Shown here: positions 36,098-45,351 of the stretch, piece after piece | How positions within the stretch are numbered: the first letter of the stretch is position 1 | Layout: each line of letters opens with the position of its first letter | Source: an uncultured Blautia sp. | GTDB taxonomy: Bacteria; Bacillota; Clostridia; Lachnospirales; Lachnospiraceae | NCBI GenBank assembly: GCA_958367245.1 | Contig: CATXEA010000008.1 | Span: forward strand, 47,634 to 111,633 | Direction of reading: 5' to 3' | DNA: 64,000 nucleotides | Made by a program: the position numbers and the translations under genes | Notes under the pieces: model-generated | The model's database searches: none | Told to the model about the DNA's origin: nothing | What the model saw: the letters and a program-made list of their open reading frames with translations, nothing else

Positions 36098-37213
36098 TTA
36101 TGCGATAATCAGCGCCATCAGATAAAAAGGCGTTATCTCTTTTCCTGTTTCTTCCTGCGGCAGGATTTCTATTTCAATTGTATGTGAACCTTTTCTCCCA
36201 TGATGGAGTACAGGTTCCAGATACAGGCAGTCTCCCCAATCTTCCTCAAAATTTCCGTCAAGGAGAATTGGATTTTCCCTGTTTTCGTCAATAACAAGCT
36301 GCGCTCTGCAGGAGGGTTTTGAAACCGTTTTTCTATATTGTACGGCAATACAGGATACCCCCTCCTCTGTTCCATCCTTCCCAAGCTCAAAGCTTATTTT
36401 TTCACCTGCTTTTTTTCCAATCCATCCATTTTTGAAGCAATCAAGATGTCCTGTTTTTTCTTTTGTATCTGCACGAAAACCCGTTAATTGAGGCGAGCAC
36501 TCCCGAATAGTAAGAAGCTTCGCATTTTCATATGCATTCTGTGTCATTGGATTTGGAAGCTCATTATTGTCCTCTTCCGGCTCTGCTCCCTCTTCCATTT
36601 CTTCCTTTATTTTTTCCAAAAATCTTATCACTTCTTTTGCAACCAGTCCATGTCCAAAATCATTGGGATGAAGATGATCAGGCGTCAATTCTGATTCTGC
36701 GTAAATCCCTTCTTTCACCTTCTCATAAAGGGTATCCTTCATACTGATGTGAGGAATCTGATACCAGTCCCCCACTGCATTGTGGTATTCCTGTGCATTT
36801 TTACCTGTATCATAAAACACATTATTTAAGAGAACGACAGCCGGCTTTGACTGCCATCCCACAATTTTTCGAATCACTCCTTCATATGTTTCCTGAAAAA
36901 AATCATTCGCCTCATCATTGACGCAAAAATCCACCATCACAAAATCCGGCTGATACATCAGCACATCTCTCACAGCTCGTGCAGCGCCATAATGAGAAGT
37001 TGTCCCTCCAATTCCTCCATTTACATAGTGAAATTCTGCCTTTGGAAAACTGTCCTTCCACCATGTAAAAACCCGACGGGCATAAGTATTTTCCGGATTT
37101 TTTGCCAGACTTCCCTGAGTAATAGAGCCTCCAAGAAACCCTATTGTCAGTTCTTCTCCCCTGTCTGCTCTCTTCATTAATTGCAGCAAACGGCTGCTGT
37201 TTTTTACTGTCAT
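36098..37213 (-). CDS. SGNH-fold acetyl-mannan esterase, CE17-like
   Basis: 371-residue esterase. N-terminal SGNH domain: nucleophile Ser30 in LGGSITQG, Gly in NGGIGGTT, Asn in FCVNDEAN, and the Asp179/His182 pair in DHLHPND. A C-terminal beta-rich domain (about 225-371), preceded by an acidic linker, may be the carbohydrate-binding part. The architecture and locus position match the CE17 acetylmannan esterase of the Roseburia intestinalis mannan locus, which removes 3-O- and 6-O-acetyl groups. No signal peptide, so it acts on imported oligosaccharides. ATG 37213 lies 4 nt after the CE2 stop. Confidence 0.82.
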   Translation of the reverse strand: MTVKNSSRLLQLMKRADRGEELTIGFLGGSITQGSLAKNPENTYARRVFTWWKDSFPKAEFHYVNGGIGGTTSHYGAARAVRDVLMYQPDFVMVDFCVNDEANDFFQETYEGVIRKIVGWQSKPAVVLLNNVFYDTGKNAQEYHNAVGDWYQIPHISMKDTLYEKVKEGIYAESELTPDHLHPNDFGHGLVAKEVIRFLEKIKEEMEEGAEPEEDNNELPNPMTQNAYENAKLLTIRECSPQLTGFRADTKEKTGHLDCFKNGWIGKKAGEKISFELGKDGTEEGVSCIAVQYRKTVSKPSCRAQLVIDENRENPILLDGNFEEDWGDCLYLEPVLHHGRKGSHTIEIEILPQEETGKEITPFYLMALIIA

Positions 37214-37217
37214 GTTC

Positions 37218-38264
37218 TCACCATCCTTCAATTCCCAGACTGATAATATATTGCGAAAGCTCCTGCGCCATTTCTTCTGCCTCCGATATTCTCAAATGTC
37301 CAGGCGTTCCTTTTCCATTTCTGCGAAACAGATATTGTGTGATTTTTTCATCTTTGAGCATTTGGACAACTTCTCCGATTCCACGATCCCAGGCAGTTTC
37401 ATGATTCAACAATGTAGTACAACAGATAATCCATGCACAGGGATATTTTTCTCTCAGCTTTATGAGAAATTCTCCATATTTTCTTCTCCACTTCCCTGCC
37501 AATTCACCTTCATAATCATCCTTCATGAAATCCACCGGATGACTGTCATTTTGTCCGATTGCTACAATCACAACATCGGGAATATAAGATGAAAAATCCC
37601 AGCTTTTAGCTTTTCCAAGCTGTGGGTTATACTGAATTTTATCCCAGACTTTCTCCATTCCCACATATTTTGGCTCACAGAACCACCCTGTTTCATCCAT
37701 CAGGGCAATACCTCCCTGTGCAATATCATGAATCTGGGCATCCAGTTTTCTGGCTGTCATCCATGCATATGAATACCAGCTATTTGAGTATTCTCCGTTG
37801 TGAGGCGGATCTTCTCTTTCTGTAAAATTCACCGCCTCTGATACCTCACCTGCGGATACGGAATCTCCATACACTTCTATTCTGCGCTGCGGCATATTCA
37901 GTGACGGAAGAAGTTCTTCTCCCTCTGAAATTTCAACGCCCATAAACGTAAGTTCATGGCAGGAATCCTGTCTTTTAAACAGACATACTTCATGAAACTC
38001 TCTCTCCTTATGTACTACCGGAATTGAAATCTCACAATATCCTCCTTTAGGAAGTCGAATCGATGTCTGTTCTCCATCCAGAATACATCCAAGATAATTA
38101 TCCCAGTATGCCTTATGATTTTTCACCCGTATTCTCAGCAAATTTCCGGAAAACCGGAACTTCACTGAGGTACATGGAAAAACCCAGACCGGAGCTTTTT
38201 TATCCTCCCAGTCTATTCTTCCCATATATGTAAATCTCTTATCATCAGCATCAATTCTCATCAT
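37218..38264 (-). CDS. CE2-family acetyl-mannan esterase
   Basis: 348-residue carbohydrate esterase of family CE2: an N-terminal jelly-roll domain (about 1-120) followed by an SGNH hydrolase domain with Ser135 in YGDSVSAGE, AIGQNDSHP and a late catalytic His323 in GTPGHL. No secretion signal. In Roseburia a CE2 enzyme removes 2-O-acetyl groups and works with CE17; the same pairing is found here side by side. RBS GAGAGAGAA is only moderate. Confidence 0.85.
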   Translation of the reverse strand: MMRIDADDKRFTYMGRIDWEDKKAPVWVFPCTSVKFRFSGNLLRIRVKNHKAYWDNYLGCILDGEQTSIRLPKGGYCEISIPVVHKEREFHEVCLFKRQDSCHELTFMGVEISEGEELLPSLNMPQRRIEVYGDSVSAGEVSEAVNFTEREDPPHNGEYSNSWYSYAWMTARKLDAQIHDIAQGGIALMDETGWFCEPKYVGMEKVWDKIQYNPQLGKAKSWDFSSYIPDVVIVAIGQNDSHPVDFMKDDYEGELAGKWRRKYGEFLIKLREKYPCAWIICCTTLLNHETAWDRGIGEVVQMLKDEKITQYLFRRNGKGTPGHLRISEAEEMAQELSQYIISLGIEGW

Positions 38265-38279
38265 TTCTCTCTCTGCTTT

Positions 38280-39452
38280 TTATTCCCTTCCAAACAATTT
38301 CAGATTCTTCTGAATTAGTTCACAGCGCTGCTTTACACAGTCCGGAGAGCGATGCGGATCCTGAGGCGTTTCAAAGAGATAGTCTTCCAGTTTATCAATG
38401 GTCGTCGTCGCCACATGCATTCTGGTGTCACAGGAAGCATAATAAATATAAACATCTCCATTTTCTCTGGCAATCGCTCCATTTGTAAACACCACATTAG
38501 AAACATCCCCTACTCTTTCATCTCCAAAAGGAACCAGAAATACACCGGATGGCTCTGCAATAACCCTTGACGGATCTTTTAAATCCGTGCCGAATACATA
38601 CAGAACATATCGAAGTCCTGCCGCCGTATTACGCACACCATGAGCAATATTAATCCAGCATTTTTTTCCTTTAATCGGCACTGCACCAGCACCGTTTTTA
38701 GATTCCGTCAGCGTATGATAAATTCGTCTGCTGATAATTTTTTCTTCATCAATCACTGCATGTTTAATATCCTCACACAGTCCAAAACCAATTCCTCCGC
38801 CGCTTCCGGTTTCAATAAAACCATCCATTGGTCGTGTATAAAAAGCATATTTTCCATCTACAAATTCCGGATGAAGACATACATTTCTCTGTTGAGGCGA
38901 CTGCAGTGTTTTCAGATTATCCAGTCTCTCCCATGTTTTCAAATCTCTGGTTCTGACAATTCCTGCCTGCGCAACCGCCGCTGACAAATCAGAAGTTGTG
39001 GTATCTTTACTCTCTGAACAGAATACACCATAAATCCACCCATCCTCATGTCTGGTCAGACGCATATCATATACATTTGTCTCCTCCGGGCAGGTATCCG
39101 GCAGTACCACCGGATAATCCCAGAAGTGAAATCCATCCACTCCATTTTCGCTTTCCGCCACTGCAAAGAAAGACTTCCTGTCATTCCCTTCTACACGAAC
39201 AACAAGATAAAATTTTCCATCCATTTCTATTGCTCCGGAATTCATAACCGCATTGATCCCCAGACGCTCCATAAAATACGGATTTGTCTCGGCATTTATA
39301 TCATATCTCCAGTGAACCGGCGCAAAATCACGGGTCAGAACCGGAAATTCATAACGATCATAAATGCCATTATAGAAATCTGTTTTTCTGTTTTTCCGCT
39401 CTGTTAATCTGTCAACCTTTGCTTTTTCCACATAATACTGACTATGAATCAT
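38280..39452 (-). CDS. GH130 subfamily 1: 4-O-beta-D-mannosyl-D-glucose phosphorylase
   Basis: Intracellular phosphorylase, 390 residues, releasing mannose-1-phosphate from beta-mannosyl-1,4-glucose. FAPVHWRYDINAETNPYF and MNSGAI near the N-terminus, RLTRHEDGWIYG and the TGSGGGIGFG loop are typical of GH130_1. ATG 39452 overlaps the stop of the epimerase (ATGA) and has AAGGAGG upstream; the longer frame is not supported. The epimerase immediately before it supplies its substrate. Confidence 0.92.
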   Translation of the reverse strand: MIHSQYYVEKAKVDRLTERKNRKTDFYNGIYDRYEFPVLTRDFAPVHWRYDINAETNPYFMERLGINAVMNSGAIEMDGKFYLVVRVEGNDRKSFFAVAESENGVDGFHFWDYPVVLPDTCPEETNVYDMRLTRHEDGWIYGVFCSESKDTTTSDLSAAVAQAGIVRTRDLKTWERLDNLKTLQSPQQRNVCLHPEFVDGKYAFYTRPMDGFIETGSGGGIGFGLCEDIKHAVIDEEKIISRRIYHTLTESKNGAGAVPIKGKKCWINIAHGVRNTAAGLRYVLYVFGTDLKDPSRVIAEPSGVFLVPFGDERVGDVSNVVFTNGAIARENGDVYIYYASCDTRMHVATTTIDKLEDYLFETPQDPHRSPDCVKQRCELIQKNLKLFGRE

Positions 39453-40612
39453 CCCTTCATCCTCCTTAATACTTCCATACACATTCTTCCGTTATGATAC
39501 GGACATTTCCATGGCTCTACCACAGGTTTTTTCACCGGAATATGATTTTCTTCCACACACCAGAACCATTCAGAGCCCTCTCTTTTATCAATCAGATACG
39601 CTTTAATATATTCCCAGATATCCTTTGCTGCCTCCAGATATTTTTCCCTTCCGGTAATCTGATATCCATTCAAAAATCCTACCACAGCCTCTGCCTGCAC
39701 CCACCAGACCCGGGTCGTATCATCCTTCCCCTTTTCACACTCATTCATCAGAGAATGATCCCTATACGCTCTCCTGTAAATATTTTCTGTAATTTCTGCC
39801 GTAACAGGAGAAATCTTTTCTGTATAAGCTCTGTCACCAAGTACCTCAAGCCCTCTGTCCATCAGCCACGCAGTTTCAATATCATGGCCGTAGGAATAAA
39901 GATCGATCAGAGAATTCCAGGTTCTGTCGAAGAAAACCTCCTGTCTTCCAAGCTCTCTGTTATACACCTTATCCGTGAAAACATCCATCATAAAACGCAG
40001 CCTGTCAGCCGTTTTTTTATCTTTCGTTACCCTGTAAAATTCCGTATAAGCCTCAAATACATGAAGCAGAGTATTCATAGTCTTTTCTGCAAGCACTCCG
40101 TTTTCCGACAGCTTTTCGTTACTCATTGGGTGAAAGTTCCGATCAAAAGCTTCCAGATATCCAAATTCATCTGTACATTTTTCTTCTATAATTTTCTGAA
40201 GAGCACGGGCAATTTGAATCGCCTGCTCATCTTTTACGGCATCATAATAGGATGAAAGCGCATAAATCGCAAATGCCTGATTATATGTATGCTTTGTTGT
40301 ATCCAGAGGCTTTCCATCGCAGGTTACAGACCAGTAAACGCCTCCGCATTCCCGGTCAAGACATTTATCTCTCAAAAAATTATATGCATGTTCTGCATCT
40401 CTTTTTAAGTTTTCATCTCCCAGAAGCATGTAAGCATTGGAAAAAAACCAGAGAATTCTGCTGTTTAAAATACATCCCTTTTCATAGTCTTTTTGTACTC
40501 TCAATCCAAAGTCCATATATCCATAATAACCGCCGTGTTCCTCATCACGAAGACCTTCCCAGAATGGAATCAGTTTCTTCCTCAAATGTTCTTCTATTTC
40601 TTTTACAAACAT
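39449..40612 (-). CDS. Cellobiose/mannobiose 2-epimerase
   Basis: 387-residue (alpha/alpha)6-barrel epimerase of the AGE/CE family. It converts beta-1,4-mannobiose to mannosylglucose. Conserved His residues in LLHVFEAY, YGHDIETAWL and CPYHNGRM, with TKHTYNQAFAIYAL, match cellobiose 2-epimerases. It starts a second transcript segment, lying just after the hairpin terminator at 40635-40673. RBS AGGAGGAG. Coupled to the GH130_1 gene. Confidence 0.92.
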   Translation of the reverse strand: MFVKEIEEHLRKKLIPFWEGLRDEEHGGYYGYMDFGLRVQKDYEKGCILNSRILWFFSNAYMLLGDENLKRDAEHAYNFLRDKCLDRECGGVYWSVTCDGKPLDTTKHTYNQAFAIYALSSYYDAVKDEQAIQIARALQKIIEEKCTDEFGYLEAFDRNFHPMSNEKLSENGVLAEKTMNTLLHVFEAYTEFYRVTKDKKTADRLRFMMDVFTDKVYNRELGRQEVFFDRTWNSLIDLYSYGHDIETAWLMDRGLEVLGDRAYTEKISPVTAEITENIYRRAYRDHSLMNECEKGKDDTTRVWWVQAEAVVGFLNGYQITGREKYLEAAKDIWEYIKAYLIDKREGSEWFWCVEENHIPVKKPVVEPWKCPYHNGRMCMEVLRRMKG

Positions 40613-40634
40613 CCTAATCTCCTCCTGTCCCTTT

Positions 40635-40673
40635 TAAAAAATGCCTCCGGCGCGGGTATTTCTCCGGAGGCAT
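40635..40673 (-). terminator. Internal terminator/attenuator between GH130_2 and the epimerase
   Basis: Minus strand ATGCCTCCGG ... CCGGAGGCAT, a perfect 10-bp stem, followed by TTTTTT. It lies about 75 nt after the GH130_2 stop and 23 nt before the epimerase ATG, so it should reduce the downstream half of the operon relative to the transporter half. Confidence 0.85.
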
Positions 40674-40746
40674 CTATTTAGATACAACGATTCTTCACTT
40701 CATTACGCCCGACACATAACTGACATTTGGCTCTCTTCCGGAGAGT

Positions 40747-41772
40747 CTATCTTCTGCCTGTTTCCGTATCGGACTGCCTTACTACACTGTGCTCTTTAAT
40801 ATAATCAATTACTTCATCAAGCTCTGTAAACGCAAGTCCTACATAGGTATCAGCAGCCCCATAATAGATTGCAATTCTTCCTGTTTCTGCATCATGGATT
40901 GTAGCGCACGGGAAGCATACATTTGGAACAAATCCCCGTTCTTCGTACCATTCCTCCGGTGTAAGAAGGAAATTTTCACAGCGATATTTCACAATGGATG
41001 GATTGTCAATATCGAGAATTGCACCGCCAATACTGTACACAAGACCATTGCAGGTTCCCGTCACACCATGATAGAAAAGAAGCCAGCCTTCATCTGTTTC
41101 AATCGGAGCTGCACCTCCTCCTATTTTTACAGATTCCCACCATTCCGGAGATTTTCCCATTACATGTCTGTGTTTTCCCCAATAAACCATATCCGGACTT
41201 TCGGACACGTAAATATCTCCGAAAGGTGTGTGACCGCTGTCGCTGGGGCGTGACAGCATCATGAAATTCCCATTTATTTTTCGTGGAAAAAGCACTGCAT
41301 TTCTGTTAAATGGAAGAAATGGATTTTCAATTCTTGTAAAGGTTTTGAAATCCGTTGTTTTTGCCATTCCGATTCCGGCGCCGTAGCAGTCCTGACACCA
41401 CATCATATAGTAGGTATCCTCAACCTTTACAAGTCTGGGATCATATGCATAAAGCGGCATAAAGGAATTTCCGTCTTCATCCACAAAGTTTATTTTTTCC
41501 TTTTCAAATTCCCAGTGAATCGCATCTTCACTGTGTCCCAGATAGATATGAGGAATGCCGTTAATCTGTTCTCCGCGGAAAACACCGATAAATTTACCCT
41601 CATAAGGAATTACTGCACTGTTAAAAATACGCGCTACATTTTCTACCGGATTACGCCCGATAATCGGATTTTCGGAATATCTCCAAAGAGGCATCCATTC
41701 CTTACTTTCTGCCGGTCTGTCCTGCCATGGCATATTTGGAACTGCCGGTCCGATAATCTTATATTTACTCAT
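40747..41772 (-). CDS. GH130 subfamily 2: beta-1,4-manno-oligosaccharide phosphorylase
   Basis: 341-residue phosphorylase that shortens beta-1,4-manno-oligosaccharides from the non-reducing end, giving mannose-1-phosphate. WRYSENPIIGRNP, RIFNSAVIPYEGKFIGVFR, AYDPRLVKVEDTYYMMWC, SRPSDSGHTPFGDI and the late FPCATI are typical of GH130_2. It follows the importer permeases by 27 nt and precedes the internal terminator. RBS AGGAG. Cytoplasmic. Confidence 0.93.
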   Translation of the reverse strand: MSKYKIIGPAVPNMPWQDRPAESKEWMPLWRYSENPIIGRNPVENVARIFNSAVIPYEGKFIGVFRGEQINGIPHIYLGHSEDAIHWEFEKEKINFVDEDGNSFMPLYAYDPRLVKVEDTYYMMWCQDCYGAGIGMAKTTDFKTFTRIENPFLPFNRNAVLFPRKINGNFMMLSRPSDSGHTPFGDIYVSESPDMVYWGKHRHVMGKSPEWWESVKIGGGAAPIETDEGWLLFYHGVTGTCNGLVYSIGGAILDIDNPSIVKYRCENFLLTPEEWYEERGFVPNVCFPCATIHDAETGRIAIYYGAADTYVGLAFTELDEVIDYIKEHSVVRQSDTETGRR

Positions 41773-41799
41773 AATTGTTTTCTCCTAACATAGTTTATA

Positions 41800-42654
41800 T
41801 CAGCCTTTCACTGCACCCTGTGTCAATCCACTGTAAATCTGTTTTTGACATAAGATAAATACAATCAAAGCTGGAAGCATTGTAATAATCACTCCGGCAC
41901 AAATCAAGTTATACTGATTCCCGAGAGGTCCTGTAAACTTAAATAAAGACGTAGCAACTGTCACATATTTCGTTTTATCCTGAAGATAAAGATTCGCTGT
42001 GTAGTATTCGTTGTAAACTCCAACACCCTTTAATATCATCACAGTTACGATTGCCGGCTTCAATAACGGCAAAAGGATTCGAAAAAACACACCAAAATAT
42101 GTACAGCCATCCATGATTGCTGATTCATCAAGTGATACTGAAATGTTCTCAAAAAACTGAATGAAAATATAAATCGAAATAACATCCGTTCCCATCATCA
42201 AGATCATGTATCCCGAAAGACTGTTAATCAAATGCAGAGAATACATAATCTGATAAACTGAAACCTGCATTGCAATTCCCGGAAGCAATGCCGCAAATAG
42301 AAATAAATTACGAATCAATCCATTTCCAGGAAACTTAAATCTATTAAGAACATAAGCCAGCATTGCCCCTGTCATAATTGATCCAAATAAAACCACAACC
42401 ATAATCAATATAGAATTTCGAAATGCAAGTCCCATATTCGCTTCTTTAAATGCCTGAATAAAATTGTCAAAATTCAGCCAGCTTTCCGGAAGTTGCATTA
42501 CATTTGTGCTCTTGTACTCCGCTTCCGTTTTAAAAGCAGTTATTACACAGCTTACCAACGGAAGAACTGAAATGAATGCACCAAGAAATAAGGTTCCATA
42601 CTTAAAAACCGACCATATGCTTCTTTTAACCTTTGCAGCCGTATTCGTACTCAT
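41800..42654 (-). CDS. Sugar ABC transporter permease, MalG-type
   Basis: 284-residue CUT1-family inner-membrane permease with six helices and the EAA loop (ESAIMDGCTYFGVFFRILLPLLKPA). It forms a heterodimer with the MalF-type subunit just upstream, overlapping by 4 nt. No ATPase gene is in the locus; a shared MsmK-type ATPase elsewhere is usual for such importers. Expected cargo: manno- and galactomanno-oligosaccharides. Confidence 0.93.
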   Translation of the reverse strand: MSTNTAAKVKRSIWSVFKYGTLFLGAFISVLPLVSCVITAFKTEAEYKSTNVMQLPESWLNFDNFIQAFKEANMGLAFRNSILIMVVVLFGSIMTGAMLAYVLNRFKFPGNGLIRNLFLFAALLPGIAMQVSVYQIMYSLHLINSLSGYMILMMGTDVISIYIFIQFFENISVSLDESAIMDGCTYFGVFFRILLPLLKPAIVTVMILKGVGVYNEYYTANLYLQDKTKYVTVATSLFKFTGPLGNQYNLICAGVIITMLPALIVFILCQKQIYSGLTQGAVKG

Positions 42655-43622
42655 GCGCGTTCCCTCCTTGCTGCTTTTTCGCGTTTTCTTCTTGCACGAA
42701 TCGACTCTTCCTCTCCATCTCCAAAGAAATACTTGAATCCGAGTTTTTGTGCTCCAGTCGCTATTAGAATCAGAACCAAAAGTATAATTGCCATCGCTGA
42801 AGCCAGACCGACTTTCTGATTTTCATGAGCCAGTTTATTCATAATTACAAAGTATGTTGCAGTCTTAAAGTTACCGCCAGTAATAACATATGGAGGTTCA
42901 AATACACTAAGAGAACCTGTTATCGAAAGAATCATATTTAAAACAATAATCGTCTTAATACTTGGGAAAATAATATATCTGAATTTCCCCCAACCTGTTG
43001 CCCCATCAATTGATGCCGCCTCATACAAAGAGCTGTCCACAGACATAATCGCTCCAATAAAAAGAACCATATTCTGTCCCATATATCTCCAAATTGATGA
43101 TGCAGCAAGTGATGCATTGTTAATACTCGTATCCCTTAACCAGTAGGGCAGATTGTCAAGTTCAAATCCTATCCATTGCAGTACTGTATCTAATACAAAT
43201 CCTCTGGTATAAAAAAATTTAAATATAAATCCTACTGCAATACCACATACCAGGTATGGAAAAAACATCAATCCCTTAAAAATCCCTCCGCCTCTTACCT
43301 TAAAGCTAAGTATCGTGGCGAAATAAAGCGCAAGTGCAAGCTGTATAAAAGATGCTACGATGTAGTAACCACATAATGCTAATGCCCGAAAGCAATCTTC
43401 ACGCTGAAAAACACTGAAATAATTCTGAAGTCCCACAAACTCCCTTTCTCCAATATATTTCATGTCGTAAAAACTGAACTCAAACATTTTTGCAAATGGA
43501 ATGTATGTAAACACCAGTAAAAGCAGTAATGGAAAGAACATAAATGTTATCATGCAAAGTCTCTTATTTACTTTTCCACTGGAAATCCACTGTATAAAAC
43601 TTCTTTTTTTGGTTTCTCCCAT
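42651..43622 (-). CDS. Sugar ABC transporter permease, MalF-type
   Basis: 323-residue CUT1 permease with six membrane helices and the EAA loop (LYEAASIDGATGWGKFRYIIFP). The Lys/Arg-rich C-terminal tail is unusual in length. ATG 43622 follows AAGGAG; the 21 extra in-frame codons upstream run through the mRNA hairpin at 43646-43675 and are not coding. Coupled to the MalG-type gene. Confidence 0.93.
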   Translation of the reverse strand: MGETKKRSFIQWISSGKVNKRLCMITFMFFPLLLLLVFTYIPFAKMFEFSFYDMKYIGEREFVGLQNYFSVFQREDCFRALALCGYYIVASFIQLALALYFATILSFKVRGGGIFKGLMFFPYLVCGIAVGFIFKFFYTRGFVLDTVLQWIGFELDNLPYWLRDTSINNASLAASSIWRYMGQNMVLFIGAIMSVDSSLYEAASIDGATGWGKFRYIIFPSIKTIIVLNMILSITGSLSVFEPPYVITGGNFKTATYFVIMNKLAHENQKVGLASAMAIILLVLILIATGAQKLGFKYFFGDGEEESIRARRKREKAARRERA

Positions 43623-43645
43623 AAAAGTCTCCTTGTTTCTTAGAA

Positions 43646-43675
43646 TGTCCAGAACAGAATCATCTGCTCCGGACA
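43646..43675 (-). promoter_or_regulatory. mRNA hairpin between binding-protein and permease genes
   Basis: Minus strand TGTCCGGAGCAGA / TCTGTTCTGGACA, 13 pairs including G-U, 4-nt loop, no T-run. Such hairpins after a binding-protein gene typically protect its mRNA and give excess binding protein over permease. Confidence 0.65.
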
Positions 43676-43705
43676 ATGCCAACACTTTCCTTTGTCAAAA
43701 TAACC

Positions 43706-45043
43706 TTATTTTATACCTGCTGCCTCTTGCGCCGCTGTCCAGCGTTCATTCCAGTCTGTCATGATTTCATCCAATGAAGCCCCTCCACTGATTGCTTCTT
43801 CTACAATCAGAGACTTATCATCTGGAGACACATTTAAACCAATTTCCGAATCATTGTTAATATCGTTATAAAGATTTTCTTCTCCTGTTGGAGCCGGATT
43901 GTCAACAACAAGTTCAATGCCGTCAAATGCCGAATAAATCTCTGGATATTCTGCACCTACAACAGTTGGGATTCCCCCCTGATCATATGCGAAATTTGAT
44001 TCTTCCATCAAGAATTTAATATATAATTTTGCTGCAAGTTTATTATCATCAGAACTATTAACATTGATTCCGTAATTGTAATCAGGTCCTGCTGTTGCAT
44101 ACTGTTTTCCATCAACTGTAATCGGGAATGTCATATATCCGATGTCATCCGGATTAGGACCTGCTTCCTGCATCTGCGCTACTGCCCAGGAACCAAGAAC
44201 CATCGTACCAATTTCACCATTGTTCAGCATTCCTTTACTGCCTTCCCAATCAGTTGTTGTTGGATCATCTTCTGTCAGTCCTCTTGCAACAGATTCATAT
44301 AATACATAATAAACTGCATATGGTCCCGTCATATCCTCACTCTTTGCAAAAGGATTATCTCCATGAACAAGTCCTGTATTTATAAAATCCGGATCTCCTG
44401 TTGCAGAACCTCCAATATATGCGTCCCACGCACTCATTGTCCAGCCTGCTGCAAAGTTTGTATACAGCGGAATTGCATCTGTATTATCTTTAATCGCCTG
44501 TAAAGCGTCAAGAAACTCATCGGGAGTTTTGGGCAGCTCCGTAATACCGGCTTCCTCAAAAACTTTCTTATTATATACAATTCCCTGTGCATTGCCTACA
44601 GATGGAAGTCCGTAAGTTATTCCATCATAAGTAAAATTATTCAACATCGTGTACTTATTTTCTAATTCCTCTACATTTCCAAATGGTTCAAAAAAAGCTG
44701 GAAGCTCATCTTTATCAATAGATGTCGGTATCATCGCGATGTCTCCCCAATCTCCAGTAGACATACGAGTCATAATATCATCTGCATAATTTGTAATACT
44801 CTCATATGAAATCGTTATATTTGGATACATCTCCTGAAACTCTTTTACATAATCGGCAAAAACTGTATCCACCAAATCTGTTCTGTGTGTAACAAACTTT
44901 AAATCGGCTTTCAGATCTGTGTAGTCCTCCCCTAATTTTACGTCCAGAATATTTGTTTCCTCTGCCCATGCAGTTGCCGTTGTTGCCATTACAGCTATAG
45001 AAGCTGCAAGACTGATTGTCATTACTTTCTTTTTCATGCTCAT
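43706..45043 (-). CDS. Extracellular sugar-binding protein of the mannan importer
   Basis: 445-residue family-1 solute-binding protein. The mature part has the usual ITISYES-, NAQGIVYNKKVFEEAGI- and LPKTPDEFLDAL-type strings. The N-terminus is a signal peptide (positive KKK, hydrophobic ISLAASIAVMATTATA) ending in AWA before EET, a signal-peptidase-I type site. No lipobox Cys is present, although Gram-positive CUT1 binding proteins are normally lipoproteins. It is first in the operon, directly behind a strong promoter with operators. RBS GGAGG 8 nt before the ATG. Confidence 0.92.
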   Translation of the reverse strand: MSMKKKVMTISLAASIAVMATTATAWAEETNILDVKLGEDYTDLKADLKFVTHRTDLVDTVFADYVKEFQEMYPNITISYESITNYADDIMTRMSTGDWGDIAMIPTSIDKDELPAFFEPFGNVEELENKYTMLNNFTYDGITYGLPSVGNAQGIVYNKKVFEEAGITELPKTPDEFLDALQAIKDNTDAIPLYTNFAAGWTMSAWDAYIGGSATGDPDFINTGLVHGDNPFAKSEDMTGPYAVYYVLYESVARGLTEDDPTTTDWEGSKGMLNNGEIGTMVLGSWAVAQMQEAGPNPDDIGYMTFPITVDGKQYATAGPDYNYGINVNSSDDNKLAAKLYIKFLMEESNFAYDQGGIPTVVGAEYPEIYSAFDGIELVVDNPAPTGEENLYNDINNDSEIGLNVSPDDKSLIVEEAISGGASLDEIMTDWNERWTAAQEAAGIK

Positions 45044-45090
45044 AATTTTTTCCTCCTTTTTCTTAATTTTAATTTATGTGCATTCATTTA

Positions 45091-45132
45091 TTTAAGTTAA
45101 TTACATTGTAGCATGGTTAACTTAAATTTCAA
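45091..45132 (-). promoter_or_regulatory. Promoter and operators of the mannan importer operon
   Basis: Minus strand TTGAAA (45127-45132), 16-bp spacer with TGC extension, TACAAT (45105-45110). Two copies of TTAAGTTAA/TTAACTTAA lie at 45117-45126 (inside the spacer) and 45091-45100 (just after the -10), together a perfect 10-bp inverted repeat TTTAAGTTAA with 16 nt between. The placement fits repression by the LacI protein encoded next door. Confidence 0.75.
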
Positions 45133-45141
45133 GTGTAAATC

Positions 45142-45183
45142 ACTTAAATATTTATTTATGTTAGTTTTACGAAATATTTAAGT
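45142..45183. promoter_or_regulatory. Upstream inverted repeat with operator-like core
   Basis: ACTTAAATATTT (45142-45153) and AAATATTTAAGT (45172-45183), a perfect 12-bp inverted repeat with an 18-nt gap, containing TTAAGT cores like the nearby operators. Could be auxiliary operators or an A+T-rich UP region. Confidence 0.45.
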
Positions 45184-45291
45184 AAATCATTTGGTAATTA
45201 TATACAAAAAATCAATTCACTTGTTTTCCACCCTATAAGTCGCAGCAATTAATTATTAGTCTTTATATTAAGTTTTGTAAGTTAATTTTAT

Positions 45292-45335
45292 AAAAAAAGA
45301 CAGAATAAACCCTTTCGATTTATTCCATCTTTTTT
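45292..45335. terminator. Terminator of the LacI gene
   Basis: AAAAAAAGA-ca-GAATAAA ... TTTATTC-ca-TCTTTTTT hairpin. On the minus strand it lies 17 nt after the LacI stop and ends in a T-run. Confidence 0.8.
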
Positions 45336-45351
45336 CCGTTTATATGTTCAT

